Of a DNA stretch of 39,747 nucleotides, positions 23,630 to 31,747 are shown piece after piece. Made by a program: the position numbers and the translations under genes. Each line of letters starts with the position of its first letter. The first letter of the stretch is position 1. Source of the stretch: Methanobacteriota archaeon (GTDB lineage: Archaea; Thermoplasmatota; Poseidoniia; Poseidoniales; Thalassarchaeaceae); the NCBI GenBank assembly GCA_016845365.1, contig JAERST010000002.1, forward strand, positions 1-39,747, given 5' to 3'. Below the pieces are notes generated by a model that did not search any database, was not told the origin of the DNA, and worked only from the letters and a program-made list of their open reading frames with translations.

Positions 23630-26194
23630 ATGGGAGCGCCGATGCTCGACGCTGCTCCGCTCGAGAATCGCATCGCTGCCGCCTTCGAAAAGGCGGCGCT
23701 GGGAATCGTTGTTGCGAGCCTTTTGCTGACTGTTGCTACCGGCCTCGCTCTCAGTCCGCTTCCTGAATTTCAGACGGACCTCTCAGCCTTTGCTCCTGAG
23801 ACCGAGGCCGACGGTGCGATCGAGAGGATGGAACAGGTAATGCCTCCCTCGCCGCACCGAATCTATGTTCATATTCAACCGACTCAAGAAGGTGCAAATG
23901 TTCTCGAAATCGGCGCTATACAGCAATTGGCCGCCGATTTGACCGCCGTTGATGAATTGTCTTCTGCCAACGGGGATTTCGTAACCGCTCATATCAACGC
24001 GGCTCGGATTCTGCAAGTATCCCTCGATGAGCGCGACAGCGAGAGCCGCGACATCTCAGAATTCAACAATTGGGAGGAATTACTCAATGCAATCATCACC
24101 GATGAAGAATGCACCGATGCGATTGGTGACGATCGAGCGATTGCAACTGCCTCCTTTGCTCGCTTGGTGATGCTTCACGAGGATTTTGACCACGAGCCAA
24201 TCTGCGCTTGGCTCGAGAATGGACACACAGGCGATCCGACTCCAACAGCGTCGAGCACGATGTGGGTAATCGAAATCAGCGGGGACCTCGAAGCTGACGA
24301 CCGCTTGCAGAAGGCAGTTCAACTCCGTGGACTACTCGAAAAGCGCGCCTCTGCCGACGGCTCCGCGCTCTCCTACGGAGTTGTCTCGGACGACCTTGTG
24401 AGCAATGACATCAACGAATCGACCCTCGACAATCTGGTCTGGCTCCTGCTACTCTCGATTCTCGTCGTTGTCCTCGTCCTCGCCGTCGCCTTCCGTTCAG
24501 CGATGATGGTCGCCGCACCATTGCTAGGACTTTCGGCGGCCTTAGTCTGGACCTACGGAACGATGGCACTCATCGGCTCCGAATTTTCAATTCTCGAAGT
24601 CGCTGTAGCCCCCGTGGTGTTGGGCCTCGGAATTGATTACTCGATTCACTTGCAACGCGCCTACGAGAGAGCGAGAGATAATTCTGCTACTCCGGCGCTG
24701 GCTTGGGTGCGCTCTTTCTCGATTCTCAGGCTCGCACTGACCCTTTCTGTGGTCACCACCGCCTTCGCTTTCCTTGCCAACTTCCTCTCACCACTACCCC
24801 CGCTCAAGGCCTTTGGAGTGACCCTCGCCCTCGGGGTCGTTTCGGCCTTCGTGGCGAGCACAGTGACGGTGGGCGCTCTGCACGTCGTGGTCGAGAAGAC
24901 CACCGGAAAGGGTGGCCGGCGTTCGCTGCAATTGGATCGCTTCGCGAACCGGGCCACCGAATTCCAGCGCCGCCACACGGCGATTGTGCTGTTGGCTGTG
25001 GCGGGGCTGACTCTTTCTTCAGTCGTGATTTCTGTCGGCCAACTCGATACCAAGTTCGAGTTGACCGATTTCCTAGGAGAGGAAATGGAGGTCATCGATG
25101 TCAGAAATTCAATGTATGAATCATATGAGGTCGAGGCTCTCAAATCGGTTGACATCATCATCGAGCCCTCGTCGGGCATGGACGCTTTGACAGGCGAGCG
25201 CGACCTTCTGAAAGAACTCGAACGACTCGATAATCGGCTCGCCTGGACTACAAATGTCGTCACGCCCGAAGGAACTGATACTGCGAGACCGTCCTACGAT
25301 GGAATCTATCCGATTTTACGAGATGCAATCGAAGCGGACGAGACCTTCGGAGAGACCTACCACATTGGCGTCTTTGACGGGGCGGTCGGCATTACCGATG
25401 GATTTGCGGAGGGTGACCTTGCACGGGCCGTGGACGATCTACTCGCAAACGATACCATCGGAGAACCGATTCGTGGCCAAACCTGGGGCGAGCGTACGGC
25501 TATGCACGTGGCTCTGACCGAGGATGGGAATGCGCTGCGATTCCTTCGTATGCGCGTGGACGTGACCGCTCAGAATAGCGAAGAGACGGCTGGTTTGGCT
25601 GAACAATTCCAAGAGTTCGAGCGCGACCTCGAATCTGCAACCGGCGCTCGCGTTCACCTGAGTGGTGACCTGATTCTGGTCCACAATGTACTGTCCGGAT
25701 TGGTTCTTTCACAGATCGAATCGACTGCATTTTCCCTCGGCGTGTCGCTGGTGGTCTTGGTCGCACTGACACGCCGCCTCGGGCCTTCGCTGGTGGTCAT
25801 TCTGCCCGTTGGTTTGGCGGGAACTTGGGTGGTCGGAGCGATGGCTGTGCTGGACATAAATTGGAATGTTCTGACGGTGATGATTACCGCTTTGACCATC
25901 GGATTGGGTATCGATTATTCGATTCACGTTTGGCGTCGATTTGAGGCGAATCGAGATTCTGGAATGGGTACTTGGGCAGCTATGCACAATATGTATGCGA
26001 CAACGGGAGCATCGCTGATTATGTCTGCAGGAACTACAATTTGTGGATTCATGGTTCTGCTTCTCTCACCTGTTCCTGTCATCAAGGACTTCGGCTTGGT
26101 CAGTTCGATTTCGGTAGCCTTCTCTTTGGTGCTCGCATTACTCGTTCTACCGGGATTGCTCGCAGCCGAAGTTCGCACTACGAACGGCAATTGA
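23630..26194 (+). CDS. RND superfamily (HAE3-type) exporter
   Basis: About 854 residues in the standard duplicated RND layout: TM1 near 25-45 (LGIVVASLLLTVATGLALSP), external loop, five helices near 265-430, then TM7 near 455-475, second loop and five more helices to the end. The HAE3 signature is textbook in both halves: GLGIDYSIHLQ near 333 and GLGIDYSIHVW near 759. The external loops are smaller than in the exporter at 13152-16547 and have only two cysteines in the first loop. Likely a proton-driven exporter or lipid transporter; substrate unknown. The start is ambiguous (TTG 23624, GTG 23627, ATG 23630, ATG 23642); I use the first ATG. It is divergent from rpo11. Confidence 0.9.
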   Translation: MGAPMLDAAPLENRIAAAFEKAALGIVVASLLLTVATGLALSPLPEFQTDLSAFAPETEADGAIERMEQVMPPSPHRIYVHIQPTQEGANVLEIGAIQQLAADLTAVDELSSANGDFVTAHINAARILQVSLDERDSESRDISEFNNWEELLNAIITDEECTDAIGDDRAIATASFARLVMLHEDFDHEPICAWLENGHTGDPTPTASSTMWVIEISGDLEADDRLQKAVQLRGLLEKRASADGSALSYGVVSDDLVSNDINESTLDNLVWLLLLSILVVVLVLAVAFRSAMMVAAPLLGLSAALVWTYGTMALIGSEFSILEVAVAPVVLGLGIDYSIHLQRAYERARDNSATPALAWVRSFSILRLALTLSVVTTAFAFLANFLSPLPPLKAFGVTLALGVVSAFVASTVTVGALHVVVEKTTGKGGRRSLQLDRFANRATEFQRRHTAIVLLAVAGLTLSSVVISVGQLDTKFELTDFLGEEMEVIDVRNSMYESYEVEALKSVDIIIEPSSGMDALTGERDLLKELERLDNRLAWTTNVVTPEGTDTARPSYDGIYPILRDAIEADETFGETYHIGVFDGAVGITDGFAEGDLARAVDDLLANDTIGEPIRGQTWGERTAMHVALTEDGNALRFLRMRVDVTAQNSEETAGLAEQFQEFERDLESATGARVHLSGDLILVHNVLSGLVLSQIESTAFSLGVSLVVLVALTRRLGPSLVVILPVGLAGTWVVGAMAVLDINWNVLTVMITALTIGLGIDYSIHVWRRFEANRDSGMGTWAAMHNMYATTGASLIMSAGTTICGFMVLLLSPVPVIKDFGLVSSISVAFSLVLALLVLPGLLAAEVRTTNGN

Positions 26195-26220
26195 GTCGGC
26201 GAGTTGGTTGCTGAATCGAC

Positions 26221-26889
26221 TCATTGAGCCGCGTCTTCGATTGCACTAGAGACTCGATGCATGTCCAATCCTTGTTCGCGCGCGACCAGAGCCAGTGCCA
26301 TCCACAGAGTGACTGGACCGAGGGCGCGACGCTTTCGCTGAGCGCGGCGAACCACCTCCTTATTCTGCAATCCAGATTCCCGCGCGATCAAATCGATGAG
26401 AACTGGAATACTACCTTCGGCGCGGTCCACAGGATGGGCTTGTCTGGGAGTGTGGGCCGCGCCGGTTTCGGCGGCGCGGGGTGTGACGATTGGTCGTGTG
26501 AAACTACTCGCGTCTTTTGCTTCGGCAGCCGCTTTTGGCTGCCGCTGACCCACCTGAGGCTGAGAAAAAGAAGTAGAACTCTGGGCGATGCTCGCCTCTT
26601 TTGGGCTCGCATCGCAAGCCGGTGGGTCCAGCATTCGTCGAGTAATCGGTCGCCAGCCGAGGCCAGGAATCACTAATTCGACGCCAGGGGCGAGGCTGAG
26701 GCGACCGCCCTCTTGAGAAAACCAACCCTTTTCGCCGAGGGCGTCGACAATTTGCTCGGCTTCTTGGGGAGAAAACCATTGCATTTCCAGTGACCACAGT
26801 CGGACGACATCGGCCCGAACGATTCCTTGTGAGGGCGCCCCCTCGAAGACTGTGTAGAGCAAACGGGCGATGTCGCTTTGTTCGCTCAT
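26221..26889 (-). CDS. DUF2240-like archaeal protein
   Basis: A 222-residue soluble protein. The N-terminal ~80 residues (ARLLYTVFEGAPSQGIVRAD, then WFSPQEAEQIVDALGEKGWF) look like a winged-helix domain and match the pattern of archaeal DUF2240 proteins, including the WFSP turn and a short basic-acidic wing. A low-complexity linker of about 60 residues, rich in Ser, Ala, Gln and Pro, follows. The last 60 residues form a helical domain (IPVLIDLIARESGLQNKEVV, then LGPVTLWMALALVAREQGLD). The function is unknown; nucleic-acid binding is inferred from the winged-helix look. It converges on the RND exporter and is divergent from the HEAT protein. Confidence 0.72.
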   Translation of the reverse strand: MSEQSDIARLLYTVFEGAPSQGIVRADVVRLWSLEMQWFSPQEAEQIVDALGEKGWFSQEGGRLSLAPGVELVIPGLGWRPITRRMLDPPACDASPKEASIAQSSTSFSQPQVGQRQPKAAAEAKDASSFTRPIVTPRAAETGAAHTPRQAHPVDRAEGSIPVLIDLIARESGLQNKEVVRRAQRKRRALGPVTLWMALALVAREQGLDMHRVSSAIEDAAQ

Positions 26890-27083
26890 GTCTGCTCCCT
26901 CCGGTCGGCGCTTGGCCCGTTCTCATTGCGAACCGCGTAGGGCTTGAGGCTTACCCGCTGAGTCTGATGATTTCGCGGTGGAGTCTGCGCCCTTGGACTC
27001 TGCTCTGAATTGGCGATTTGGTGGAAAGTGAGAACGCGAAGACATTTGGTTGAAGAAGCACCGCTCACTCCGGCCCGACCGAA

Positions 27084-28433
27084 ATGGCCCGAGACTACAT
27101 CGCTCGCGACCCCAAAACAGGGCGTCCGATTAACCAGCAACGTCAGGTGAAACAGGTTGACATTCGCTCGATGTTACCTGCCGACGGGGTCTGGCAACGC
27201 ATCCCGCGCAGGGACATCGTACCCCTAGCTTCAGGCTCGGTAAAGATGGTTGAAATCCCTCTCTCCGAAGGTGGAGGATTGGCGCGTCGGATCGACGGGA
27301 TTTTGGCTTTGAATCGGGTATTGCCATCGAGCGTTCCGGCAGCGCACGAAGCGCTGTGCGAGGCGCTCGATGATGACGAGGGCGTGATTAGAATCGCCGC
27401 ATTGCAAGCCATGCCCTCGTTCGCAATCAAGAAGCATGATGATCTGTTCATCTTCCTTTCAGACCGACTGCTCGAAGATGACCAATACGTGCGCGAAGCA
27501 GCACGAGAATGCCTGCGCAAACTCGCACCCGTCTTCCCGTCTGGCTGCGAGGAAATTCTTCGCCGTGAATTGCGCGACCCTCGTAAGCCGCACCGTAACG
27601 ACGCCTTTGCAACCCTCAAAGCCACGGCTCAGAATTGGACAGAAACCGGTTGCCTCCACATTGACGAATTGATTCGCGAGGAGGAGGTCGACTTGCGACG
27701 ACGCGCCGCCCGCATTCTACGAACCATCACGGTCAAGGGCGGCGCAACCGGCTGGGACCTAATCTCGTGGTCACTACAAGACGAGGATGCTCAGGTTCGA
27801 CGCGCGGCGTCAAACTGTCTTCCAACTCTGGCAAATGTCGAATCGCGCGTCGCGACAATCCTCGTCGAAGCCGCAATGTTCGACGAGGACACAGGCGTGC
27901 GGAAGAATGTCATTCGGACTCTCAAAACCCTCGATATGCAAAATCCGCGCGTTGCTCAACTCATTCAAGATGGAGCGCGCGATAGAGACAAAGCCTTGCG
28001 CAAGGCTTGCATCGACCAATTATCCATCATTCTCAGCGGTGAAAAATTGCGAGAGGAAGCGGCCGAACTTCTACGTCAAGAAACGCAGCCTGACCTGCGC
28101 AAGAGACTCGAGAGGCTTGCGCGCGATGTTGATTGGGAAGGCACGGAAGCCGAGAAGAATCGCGCCCTCGCACCTCTCGACAAAGTTCAGGGTGAAGAGC
28201 AAGAGATTGACCTCCCCCTCAAAGCAGACCCCCGAAAACTTGCCGAGGCGAAGGAAGCGCAGAGTGGAGTCAGCTCACCAGAGGCGGCGCCAGCGAAGGA
28301 CCAGCCTACCGAGAAAACCGCGAAGACGACCGAGAAATCCAAAATCGTCCCGGAAAACGCATTCGACCAATACGAATCCCTCGGATATTCTGAAGATGAT
28401 TTCGACGACGAAATCGACGACGAATTATACTAG
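27084..28433 (+). CDS. HEAT-repeat protein with acidic C-terminal tail
   Basis: A 449-residue soluble protein built of helical repeats. From about residue 70 to 350 there are roughly seven to eight HEAT-like units with the typical D-x-x-V-R-x-x-A pattern (DDDEGVIRIAALQAM, DDQYVREAARECLRKL, DEDAQVRRAASNCL, DEDTGVRKNVIRTL). The first 60 residues are different and basic. The C-terminal 90 residues are low-complexity and charged and end in an acidic patch (EDDFDDEIDDELY). Such proteins act as scaffolds or, in the PBS-lyase branch, bind cofactors; no catalytic residues are visible. It has its own promoter region, divergent from the DUF2240-like gene. Confidence 0.82.
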   Translation: MARDYIARDPKTGRPINQQRQVKQVDIRSMLPADGVWQRIPRRDIVPLASGSVKMVEIPLSEGGGLARRIDGILALNRVLPSSVPAAHEALCEALDDDEGVIRIAALQAMPSFAIKKHDDLFIFLSDRLLEDDQYVREAARECLRKLAPVFPSGCEEILRRELRDPRKPHRNDAFATLKATAQNWTETGCLHIDELIREEEVDLRRRAARILRTITVKGGATGWDLISWSLQDEDAQVRRAASNCLPTLANVESRVATILVEAAMFDEDTGVRKNVIRTLKTLDMQNPRVAQLIQDGARDRDKALRKACIDQLSIILSGEKLREEAAELLRQETQPDLRKRLERLARDVDWEGTEAEKNRALAPLDKVQGEEQEIDLPLKADPRKLAEAKEAQSGVSSPEAAPAKDQPTEKTAKTTEKSKIVPENAFDQYESLGYSEDDFDDEIDDELY

Positions 28434-28490
28434 ATTGCAAAAAATTCGCCCTCGAAAAATCCCCCGATTCCACCTTCCCCAAACACTTCA

Positions 28491-28505
28491 CACCACGTAG
28501 TGGTG
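28491..28505. promoter_or_regulatory. Inverted repeat between HEAT gene and RNA-helicase cluster
   Basis: CACCAC-GTA-GTGGTG is a 6-bp inverted repeat, with CTTC and GAAG flanking it on the two sides. It lies 58 bases after the HEAT stop and 64 bases before the preferred start of the small basic protein. It could end the first transcript or control the second. Confidence 0.3.
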
Positions 28506-28568
28506 AGGCGAAGCCCATCCGTGAAGGTCATAAACGGGTGTCAGGTCGGCGGGCCGCGAGGAATGAAG

Positions 28569-28853
28569 ATGAGCGAGACTTTTGACGAGAAGCTCGAGCA
28601 ATTCGAGCGGCTCTGGGACGGCGTTACGCCGAAGGGGATCAACCGTACAAAATCCCTGAAGTTCCGCCAGTACATGCGCCAGCACGTGCTCCAGAAGTAC
28701 CACAAGAGGCGTAAGGAACAATTCTCGAGTGCTGACAAGGGACACTACAACCACAGCTTCTCGAGCAAGGATCAGTATCTCACTAAGGAGAACTGCCGAA
28801 AGTACTGGATGGGCGAGTTGCAGAAGGAAATCAGCGATTCTGAATCCTTCTGA
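28569..28853 (+). CDS. Small basic protein of unknown function, first gene of helicase cluster
   Basis: A 94-residue protein with many charged and aromatic residues (LEQFERLWDGVTPKGINRT, then RQYMRQHVLQKYHKRRKEQF, then CRKYWMGELQKEISDSESF). Secondary structure looks mainly helical; the central run is strongly basic, as in RNA-binding helices. I do not recognise a family. ATG 28569 is preferred because GAGGA lies 6 bases before it; ATG 28563 and a GTG at 28500 are in frame. The DEAD-box helicase starts 9 bases after its stop, so the two are almost certainly co-transcribed, which suggests a helicase partner or a ribosome-related role. That last point is inference. Confidence 0.7.
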   Translation: MSETFDEKLEQFERLWDGVTPKGINRTKSLKFRQYMRQHVLQKYHKRRKEQFSSADKGHYNHSFSSKDQYLTKENCRKYWMGELQKEISDSESF

Positions 28854-28862
28854 GGCGATTGA

Positions 28863-30287
28863 ATGAGCCCTGCCGCCAAGGCATTCACAGATTGGGACTT
28901 AGACGAAGCCATCGCGTCAGCCTTGGCTGGCAAAGGCTGGACGACTCCAACCGAGATTCAAGTCGAGGCCATTCCCGTCGCTCGCCAAGGTCGAGACGTC
29001 GTCGGACAGGCTCGCACGGGTAGCGGAAAGACCGCTGCATTTGGAATTCCAATTATCGAGAAGTGCCAGCCTACTGGTACTCCTCAAGCGATTGTGCTTT
29101 GTCCGACTCGCGAATTGGCCGTTCAAGTGGCCGAAGAGATTAGCTGGGTTCAGGGCGAGTCGGGTCTTGCAATTCAGACTGTATACGGCGGTACCGACAT
29201 CGAGAAGCAAGCCAAGGAGCTTGATTCTGGTGCGGACATCATCGTCGGTACCCCTGGCCGTGTAATCGACATGTCGAAGCGCGGACACCTAAAGTTGGCC
29301 GAAATCTCTCACTTCTGCTTGGATGAGGCCGACCGAATGCTCGACATGGGATTCTTCCCAGACGTTCTGTGGATCTTCGAGAAGATGCCCGCGCGCGAGC
29401 AGACTTTGCTATTCAGCGCGACCTTCCCACAGGAAGTTCTCGACGCGGCTGAGGAATTCATGGACGAGCCAGTCTTCGTAATGAGCGATGATTTGGAGGT
29501 CGAAGTTCCTGAGATTGATCAATTCGCGGTTCGCATCGGCCGAGCCAACAAACTCTGGGTACTCGGCCGCCTCATTGCTAACATGAGCGAAGATGACCAG
29601 ATGCTCATCTTCACCAATACCAAGCGCATGGTAGAATTGCTCGAGGAGCGCTTGAGCAAATTCGGCATGAAGGCAACTGGAATGCACGGCGACAAGGCTC
29701 AGAACCGACGCGAGAAAATTCTCGATTCACTACGCGATGGTACAACGAAGATTGTTGTCGCAACCGATGTCGCCGCTCGCGGAATCGATGTCGACGGAAT
29801 CACTTACGTAGTCAATTACGACCTTCCTGACGATACAGAATCCTACGTCCACCGCATCGGTCGAACCGGTCGCATGGGTCGCTCTGGACAAGCATGGTCC
29901 CTCGTCTCAAAGGAAGACATCGGCGCACTCGACAAGATTTCCAACACCTGGAATCTCGACATTCCCTACGTCGAAGCACCTGAGCTACCCGAAGGTATGA
30001 CCCGCGACCCTGTCCGCAAGCGAGACGATTGGTCCGAGGTCACCGACCCATTCGGAATGGTCAACGTCGCAGTAGCAATCGGTAGCGCGACGGTGACCAA
30101 GCGCGCGCTTGCCGACTGGATTGTCAGCGAAGCGCGCATCCCAGAAATCGCACTCGGCGAAATCGCCATGGAGGACTCATCCTCAACCGTACAGATTCAC
30201 GTCGAGAAGGCATCCTATGTCATCGACGTCATCAAGAAGCGCGATTTCGGCGGAACCTCGTTGAATCCCACCATCATCGGGGCATGA
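28863..30287 (+). CDS. DEAD-box RNA helicase with DbpA-like RNA-binding domain
   Basis: An ATP-dependent RNA helicase of 474 residues. The Q motif region is near 8-33 (FTDWDLD, then TPTEIQ), Walker A ARTGSGKT at 50-57, PTRELA, GTPGRVID, DEAD at 154-157, SAT near 185, RGIDVDGITYVVNYDLP and HRIGRTGRMG. The last ~75 residues (TKRALADWIVSEARIPEIAL, then HVEKASYVIDVIKKRDFGG) resemble the DbpA/CsdA RNA-binding domain that recruits bacterial helicases to rRNA or cold-structured RNA. It is probably involved in ribosome assembly or RNA remodelling. It is preceded by a small basic protein (9 bases) and followed by the GDCCVxC-TusA gene, whose first possible ATG overlaps the helicase stop. Confidence 0.95.
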   Translation: MSPAAKAFTDWDLDEAIASALAGKGWTTPTEIQVEAIPVARQGRDVVGQARTGSGKTAAFGIPIIEKCQPTGTPQAIVLCPTRELAVQVAEEISWVQGESGLAIQTVYGGTDIEKQAKELDSGADIIVGTPGRVIDMSKRGHLKLAEISHFCLDEADRMLDMGFFPDVLWIFEKMPAREQTLLFSATFPQEVLDAAEEFMDEPVFVMSDDLEVEVPEIDQFAVRIGRANKLWVLGRLIANMSEDDQMLIFTNTKRMVELLEERLSKFGMKATGMHGDKAQNRREKILDSLRDGTTKIVVATDVAARGIDVDGITYVVNYDLPDDTESYVHRIGRTGRMGRSGQAWSLVSKEDIGALDKISNTWNLDIPYVEAPELPEGMTRDPVRKRDDWSEVTDPFGMVNVAVAIGSATVTKRALADWIVSEARIPEIALGEIAMEDSSSTVQIHVEKASYVIDVIKKRDFGGTSLNPTIIGA

Positions 30288-30298
30288 GGTGCTCGGAC

Positions 30299-30757
30299 AT
30301 GGCGGTCATCAACCGCTCAACTTTGACATGCCCCGAGTGTGGGCACGATGAATCGCTTGAGATGCCCGATGACCAATGCATATTCTTCCACGAATGCGCC
30401 AATTGCAAGGTTACCCTCCGTCCCAACGAAGGCCATTGCTGCGTCTTCTGCTCATTTGGCGACGTCGCCTGCCCACCGATTCAACAAGACGGCGACTGCT
30501 GCGCAACAGACACGGTTGACGAGGCGCCGCCTGAAGCCCCCACTCGGCGCCTCGACCTACTCGGATTCTTCTGTCCAGTACCAGTCCACGAAACCCGCAA
30601 AGCCCTGCGCGAAATGACCGCCGGAGAAATCATCGAAGTTACCGGAGATGACCCTGAGACATTGCACGATATGCCAGCTTTGTGCGATCGCGTCGGAGTC
30701 GAACTACTCTCAGTCACCGAGGATGCGGGAGAGTACACATTCCGCATTCGCCGCTGA
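30299..30757 (+). CDS. GDCCVxC-like zinc/thiol domain fused to a TusA-like sulfur carrier
   Basis: A 152-residue two-domain protein. Residues 9-62 match the GDCCVxC (seleno)protein family: CPEC (11-14), MPDDQCIFFHECANC (22-36), LRP (40-42), then GHCCVFCSFGD (45-55) and CPPIQ (58-62). In this copy the usual Asp of GDCC is His46, and every site is Cys, with no in-frame UGA. A linker containing GDCC (65-68) leads to a TusA/SirA-like domain (84-152) with LLGFFCPVPVHETRKAL; Cys92 is where TusA carries persulfide. It may move sulfur for tRNA thiolation, cofactors or redox sensing. AGGTG lies 7 bases before ATG 30299; ATG 30284, overlapping the helicase stop, is an alternative. The fusion is seen directly; the function is inferred. 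Confidence 0.85.
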   Translation: MAVINRSTLTCPECGHDESLEMPDDQCIFFHECANCKVTLRPNEGHCCVFCSFGDVACPPIQQDGDCCATDTVDEAPPEAPTRRLDLLGFFCPVPVHETRKALREMTAGEIIEVTGDDPETLHDMPALCDRVGVELLSVTEDAGEYTFRIRR

Positions 30758-30806
30758 ATTCTCCTATCAGTTGGGTTCATGACCGCTGAGCAGCCCCATC
30801 AGACCG

Positions 30807-31442
30807 ATGACGGTCCCAAACCGACCCATCGACCTCACAGAAAAGTTGGATGTTCCAGCGGATGCTCGACTTCCAACCGCCTTCGGCGAATTCCGCATCC
30901 GCGTCTTCCACGAGGACTCGACCGGCCTCGACCACGTCGCCCTTACTCTCGGTGATATGCAAGGCCCGGACCCTGTCCTTGTCCGAGTTCATTCCGAGTG
31001 TCTCACAGGAGATGCCTTTGGCAGCCTGCGCTGCGATTGTGGACCCCAACTCGACACTGCATTGCAACGAATCCAAGAGGTCGGTTGGGGTTGCCTCGTT
31101 TACCTGCGTCAAGAAGGAAGAGGAATCGGATTACACGCAAAGATCCAAGCTTACAATCTGCAAGACCAAGGCGCAGACACACTCGATGCAAATCTCATGC
31201 TCGGGCATCCTGCGGATGCCCGCGATTACCGCATCGCTGCCCAAATGCTTGGTGAGGTTGGAATCGACCGCGTCTGTTTGCTGACAAATAATCCAGACAA
31301 GGTCATCCAATTGCAAAACCTCGGCATCCAAGTCGAGGAACGCATGCCGCTGGTCGCCGGAGTCAGCGATGACAATCGTGAATACTTGGTAACAAAGGCC
31401 GAGCGAATGGGTCACTCAATCCCTAACGAAGATCTCGATTGA
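30807..31442 (+). CDS. ribA: GTP cyclohydrolase II
   Basis: It opens GTP to 2,5-diamino-6-ribosylamino-pyrimidinone phosphate, formate and pyrophosphate, the first step of riboflavin synthesis. The 211 residues fit the free-standing enzyme (about 196 in E. coli). The zinc cysteines are Cys65, Cys76 and Cys78 (ECLTGDAFGSLRCDCG), with the same spacing as in E. coli. The catalytic stretch LRQEGRGIGL is at 100-109, and TNNPDKVIQLQNLGI is present. No DHBP synthase domain is fused. Most archaea use GTP cyclohydrolase III for this step, so this gene looks bacterial in origin. It starts 49 bases after the TusA fusion gene on the same strand. ATG 30807 is the first in frame. Confidence 0.95.
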   Translation: MTVPNRPIDLTEKLDVPADARLPTAFGEFRIRVFHEDSTGLDHVALTLGDMQGPDPVLVRVHSECLTGDAFGSLRCDCGPQLDTALQRIQEVGWGCLVYLRQEGRGIGLHAKIQAYNLQDQGADTLDANLMLGHPADARDYRIAAQMLGEVGIDRVCLLTNNPDKVIQLQNLGIQVEERMPLVAGVSDDNREYLVTKAERMGHSIPNEDLD

Positions 31443-31527
31443 CCCGAACACAACAACCTCGAAACCCGATTACTCAGTTAGGATTCATCGGCCCGAAGGC
31501 CGAAGAATCCGACATATCTGAACCGGA

Positions 31528-31574
31528 CACGGCCCCACTTCTTACAATCAATAGTAATCAGAAGTGGGGCCGTG
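31528..31574. repeat. 15-bp inverted repeat that includes the tRNA-His 3' acceptor strand
   Basis: CACGGCCCCACTTCT (31528-31542) and AGAAGTGGGGCCGTG (31560-31574) are perfect complements around a 17-base AT-rich loop. The right arm contains the whole 3' acceptor strand and discriminator of tRNA-His. On the minus strand the hairpin would follow the tRNA; on the plus strand it lies 85 bases after the ribA stop. It could terminate either transcript. Confidence 0.75.
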
Positions 31575-31640
31575 GCCGGGACTTGAACCCGGGCCGGCGG
31601 GACCACAACCCACCGTGCTAACCGCTACACTACCACAGCC
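31567..31640 (-). tRNA. tRNA-His (anticodon GUG)
   Basis: On the minus strand the acceptor GGCTGTG (31640-31634) pairs with CACGGCC (31574-31568), with one G-T pair. The anticodon stem GTGGG/CCCGC closes the loop TTGTGGT, giving GTG. The T arm holds GGTTCAAGTCCC. The discriminator is C73, as expected for tRNA-His. The base before position 1 is C in the DNA, so the essential G-1 is probably added after transcription. A complete CCA is not encoded, unlike in the Gln and Lys tRNAs. Confidence 0.95.
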
Positions 31641-31666
31641 GTGTGCAAGCGGCCCACCGACAGACT

Positions 31667-31673
31667 GTATTTC
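31667..31673 (-). promoter_or_regulatory. TATA-like element for tRNA-His
   Basis: GAAATAC on the minus strand lies 27-33 bases before the tRNA-His 5' end, the expected archaeal spacing. It lies in the 107-base gap shared with the divergent CARDB protein gene. Confidence 0.4.
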
Positions 31674-31747
31674 AAGCGTTCCGCGCGGCGAGGCGCAGAC
31701 GCCGCTGACCAACGGATTGAAGCGCTGCTCTCCACCGTTGTCACCCA

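Noticed and set aside
26965-27008. C/D box RNA in the DUF2240/HEAT divergent gap (TGATGA and CTGA)
   Set aside because: The base before TGATGA is C instead of a purine, there are no inner boxes and there is no convincing terminal stem.
27787-28500. 237-residue plus-strand frame inside the HEAT gene
   Set aside because: It is Arg/Ser-rich, out of frame with clear HEAT repeats, and has no domain likeness.
30299-30757. Selenocysteine in the GDCCVxC domain
   Set aside because: Some family members carry Sec, but this frame has Cys codons at every site and no internal UGA.
31528-31640. Integration (att) site of a mobile element at tRNA-His
   Set aside because: Integration duplicates the tRNA end as a direct repeat. 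Here the copy is inverted, only 17 bases away, and there is no integrase gene.
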